64,000 nt of DNA from assembly GCF_051020955.1 (NCBI RefSeq), contig NW_027476377.1, positions 1 to 64,000 of the forward strand. Direction: 5' to 3'. The notes beneath the pieces were generated by a model that made no database searches, was not told where the DNA came from, and was given only the letters and a program-made list of their open reading frames with translations. Shown piece after piece: positions 63,421 to 64,000 of this stretch. The position numbers were made by a program, and so were the translations under genes. This stretch comes from Megalopta genalis (taxonomy: Eukaryota; Arthropoda; Insecta; Hymenoptera; Halictidae). Position 1 is the first letter of the stretch. Each line of letters begins with the position of its first letter.

Positions 63421-64000
63421 TTGAAGGTAAATCATTTGTTTCACATGGACTTGAAGCTAAGCCTACTACTTCGCATTGATTTGAAGTTAATTCATGTGTT
63501 TCCCTGGGATTTGAAGCTAACTCGTTCCATTCGCATGCAATTGACTCTAAATCGTGTTTATCAGAAGTATTTGAAGCTAAACCGTTTGTTTCACATGGAT
63601 TTGAAGCTAAGCCTTCATGTTCGCATTGATTTGAAGCTAACTCATGTGCTTCGCATGCATGTGAAGCTAACTCGTTTGTTTCGCCTGCATTTGAAGCTTT
63701 TTCATTTAAACCGCAGGTATTTGAAGGTAATTCATTTGTTTAGCATTGATTTGAAGCTGAGCCTACTACTTCGCACTGATTTGAAGTTAATTCATGTGTT
63801 TCTCTTGAATTTGAAGCGAACTCGTTCGATTCGTATGCAGTTGAAACTAAATCATGTTTATCACAAGTATTTGAAGCTAAACCATTTGTTTCGCATTGAT
63901 TTGAAGCTAAGTCTACTAGTTTGCATTGATTTGAAGCTAACTCATGTGCTTCGCATGGATTTGAAGCAAACTCGTTTGTTTCGCCTGCATTTGAAGCTAT

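Larger units (their letters stand above)
1..64000. repeat. Continuous 30-bp-unit satellite array filling the window
   Basis: Every stretch of the window can be read as head-to-tail copies of a unit of about 30 bp that starts TTTGAAGCTAA and ends TTTCGCATGRA, all in the same orientation. I found no inverted segment, unique spacer, transposon or gene-like insertion. The commonest unit has 10 G/C in 30. Short A or T runs recur at roughly positions 1, 10, 20 and 31, close to helical spacing. Both window edges cut through the array, so its true ends are not seen. The size, single orientation and nested higher-order structure are typical of eukaryotic satellite DNA. That is known biology of satellites; the host and chromosomal position are not shown by the sequence. 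Confidence 0.97.
29761..64000. repeat. Family 2, young section: strongly homogenised nested HORs
   Basis: Pentamers of kinds I and II continue with few indels, and new subtypes dominate: CTCGTTCCATTCGCATGCAA with TTGACTCTAAATCGTG, AAATCATTTTGATCACAAG, and TTGTTCGCATTGATTTGAAG. Long blocks recur with near-identity at distances of 451, 600, 901, 1,050/1,051, 1,501, 1,891, 5,556 and 6,458 bp. The 31-bp frame-shifting monomer is frequent. The low divergence compared with the left of the window suggests active turnover. Confidence 0.88.

Noticed and set aside
1..64000. CRISPR array (regular units of about 30 bp)
   Set aside because: There are no unique spacers. Each unit abuts the next similar unit directly, over 64 kb, with nested higher-order periods. 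No cas genes are present.
1..64000. CENP-B-box-like motif in TTTCGCATGAATTTG
   Set aside because: The monomer has TTCG and a downstream A at plausible spacing but lacks the CGGG half of the known core. I do not consider it a match.
1..64000. Telomeric repeats or a telomere-proximal signature
   Set aside because: No short G-rich telomere-type repeat is present anywhere in the window.

Overview
The whole 64 kb window is one continuous tandem-repeat (satellite) array. Reading from end to end I find no unique sequence, no recognisable gene, no tRNA or rRNA, no transposon and no array boundary. The first and last bases both fall inside repeat units, so the array continues beyond the window on both sides. 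The basic unit is about 30 bp, with a T-rich top strand; the commonest form runs TTTGAAGCTAAATCA and then TTTGTTTCGCATGGA (10 G/C in 30). About 2,100 units are present. An array of this size and organisation points to a eukaryotic nuclear genome (pericentromeric, subtelomeric or other heterochromatin-like satellite). Nothing here identifies the species.

Layout. (1) Bases 1 to about 7,226 hold family 1: diverged monomers rich in AAATCG, with many small indels, punctuated about 29 times by a compound unit of about 43 bp carrying TTTAAAATCGC. (2) At about 7,227 the array switches to family 2, which fills the rest. Family 2 is built from five recurring monomer types in fixed order, giving a higher-order repeat (HOR) of about 150 bp. 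From 7.2 to 13.8 kb these pentamers are diverged and contain many indels. (3) From 13.8 to 29.8 kb two pentamer kinds alternate, indels are rarer, and long segmental duplications appear (2.7/2.4 kb, two 1.5 kb copies, 0.53 kb copies 1.41 kb apart). (4) From 29.8 to 64 kb the array is strongly homogenised. It has a 600 bp HOR run, blocks 1,891 bp apart, a 1.05 kb module in four copies, two blocks of about 4.2 kb placed 5,556 bp apart, and two 1,050 bp copies that differ by one base in my reading.

There is no gene network to describe. Long open frames occur on both strands (up to 1,044 codons on + and 1,021 on -, overlapping each other) because the unit length is a multiple of three and the monomer lacks stops in several frames. 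I regard them as artefacts. They end where 31 bp monomers occur, and those frame-shifting monomers have been amplified along with the array.

The most notable structure is a register rule. From 38,997 to 63,166, successive 31 bp monomers lie 150n+1 bp apart in 19 of 21 intervals. The two exceptions each contain a visible 1 bp deletion. Turnover there has therefore worked in whole 150 bp pentamers, close to the length of nucleosome-core DNA. Single-monomer slippage is rare: one clear 30 bp doubling is seen at 63,361-63,420.
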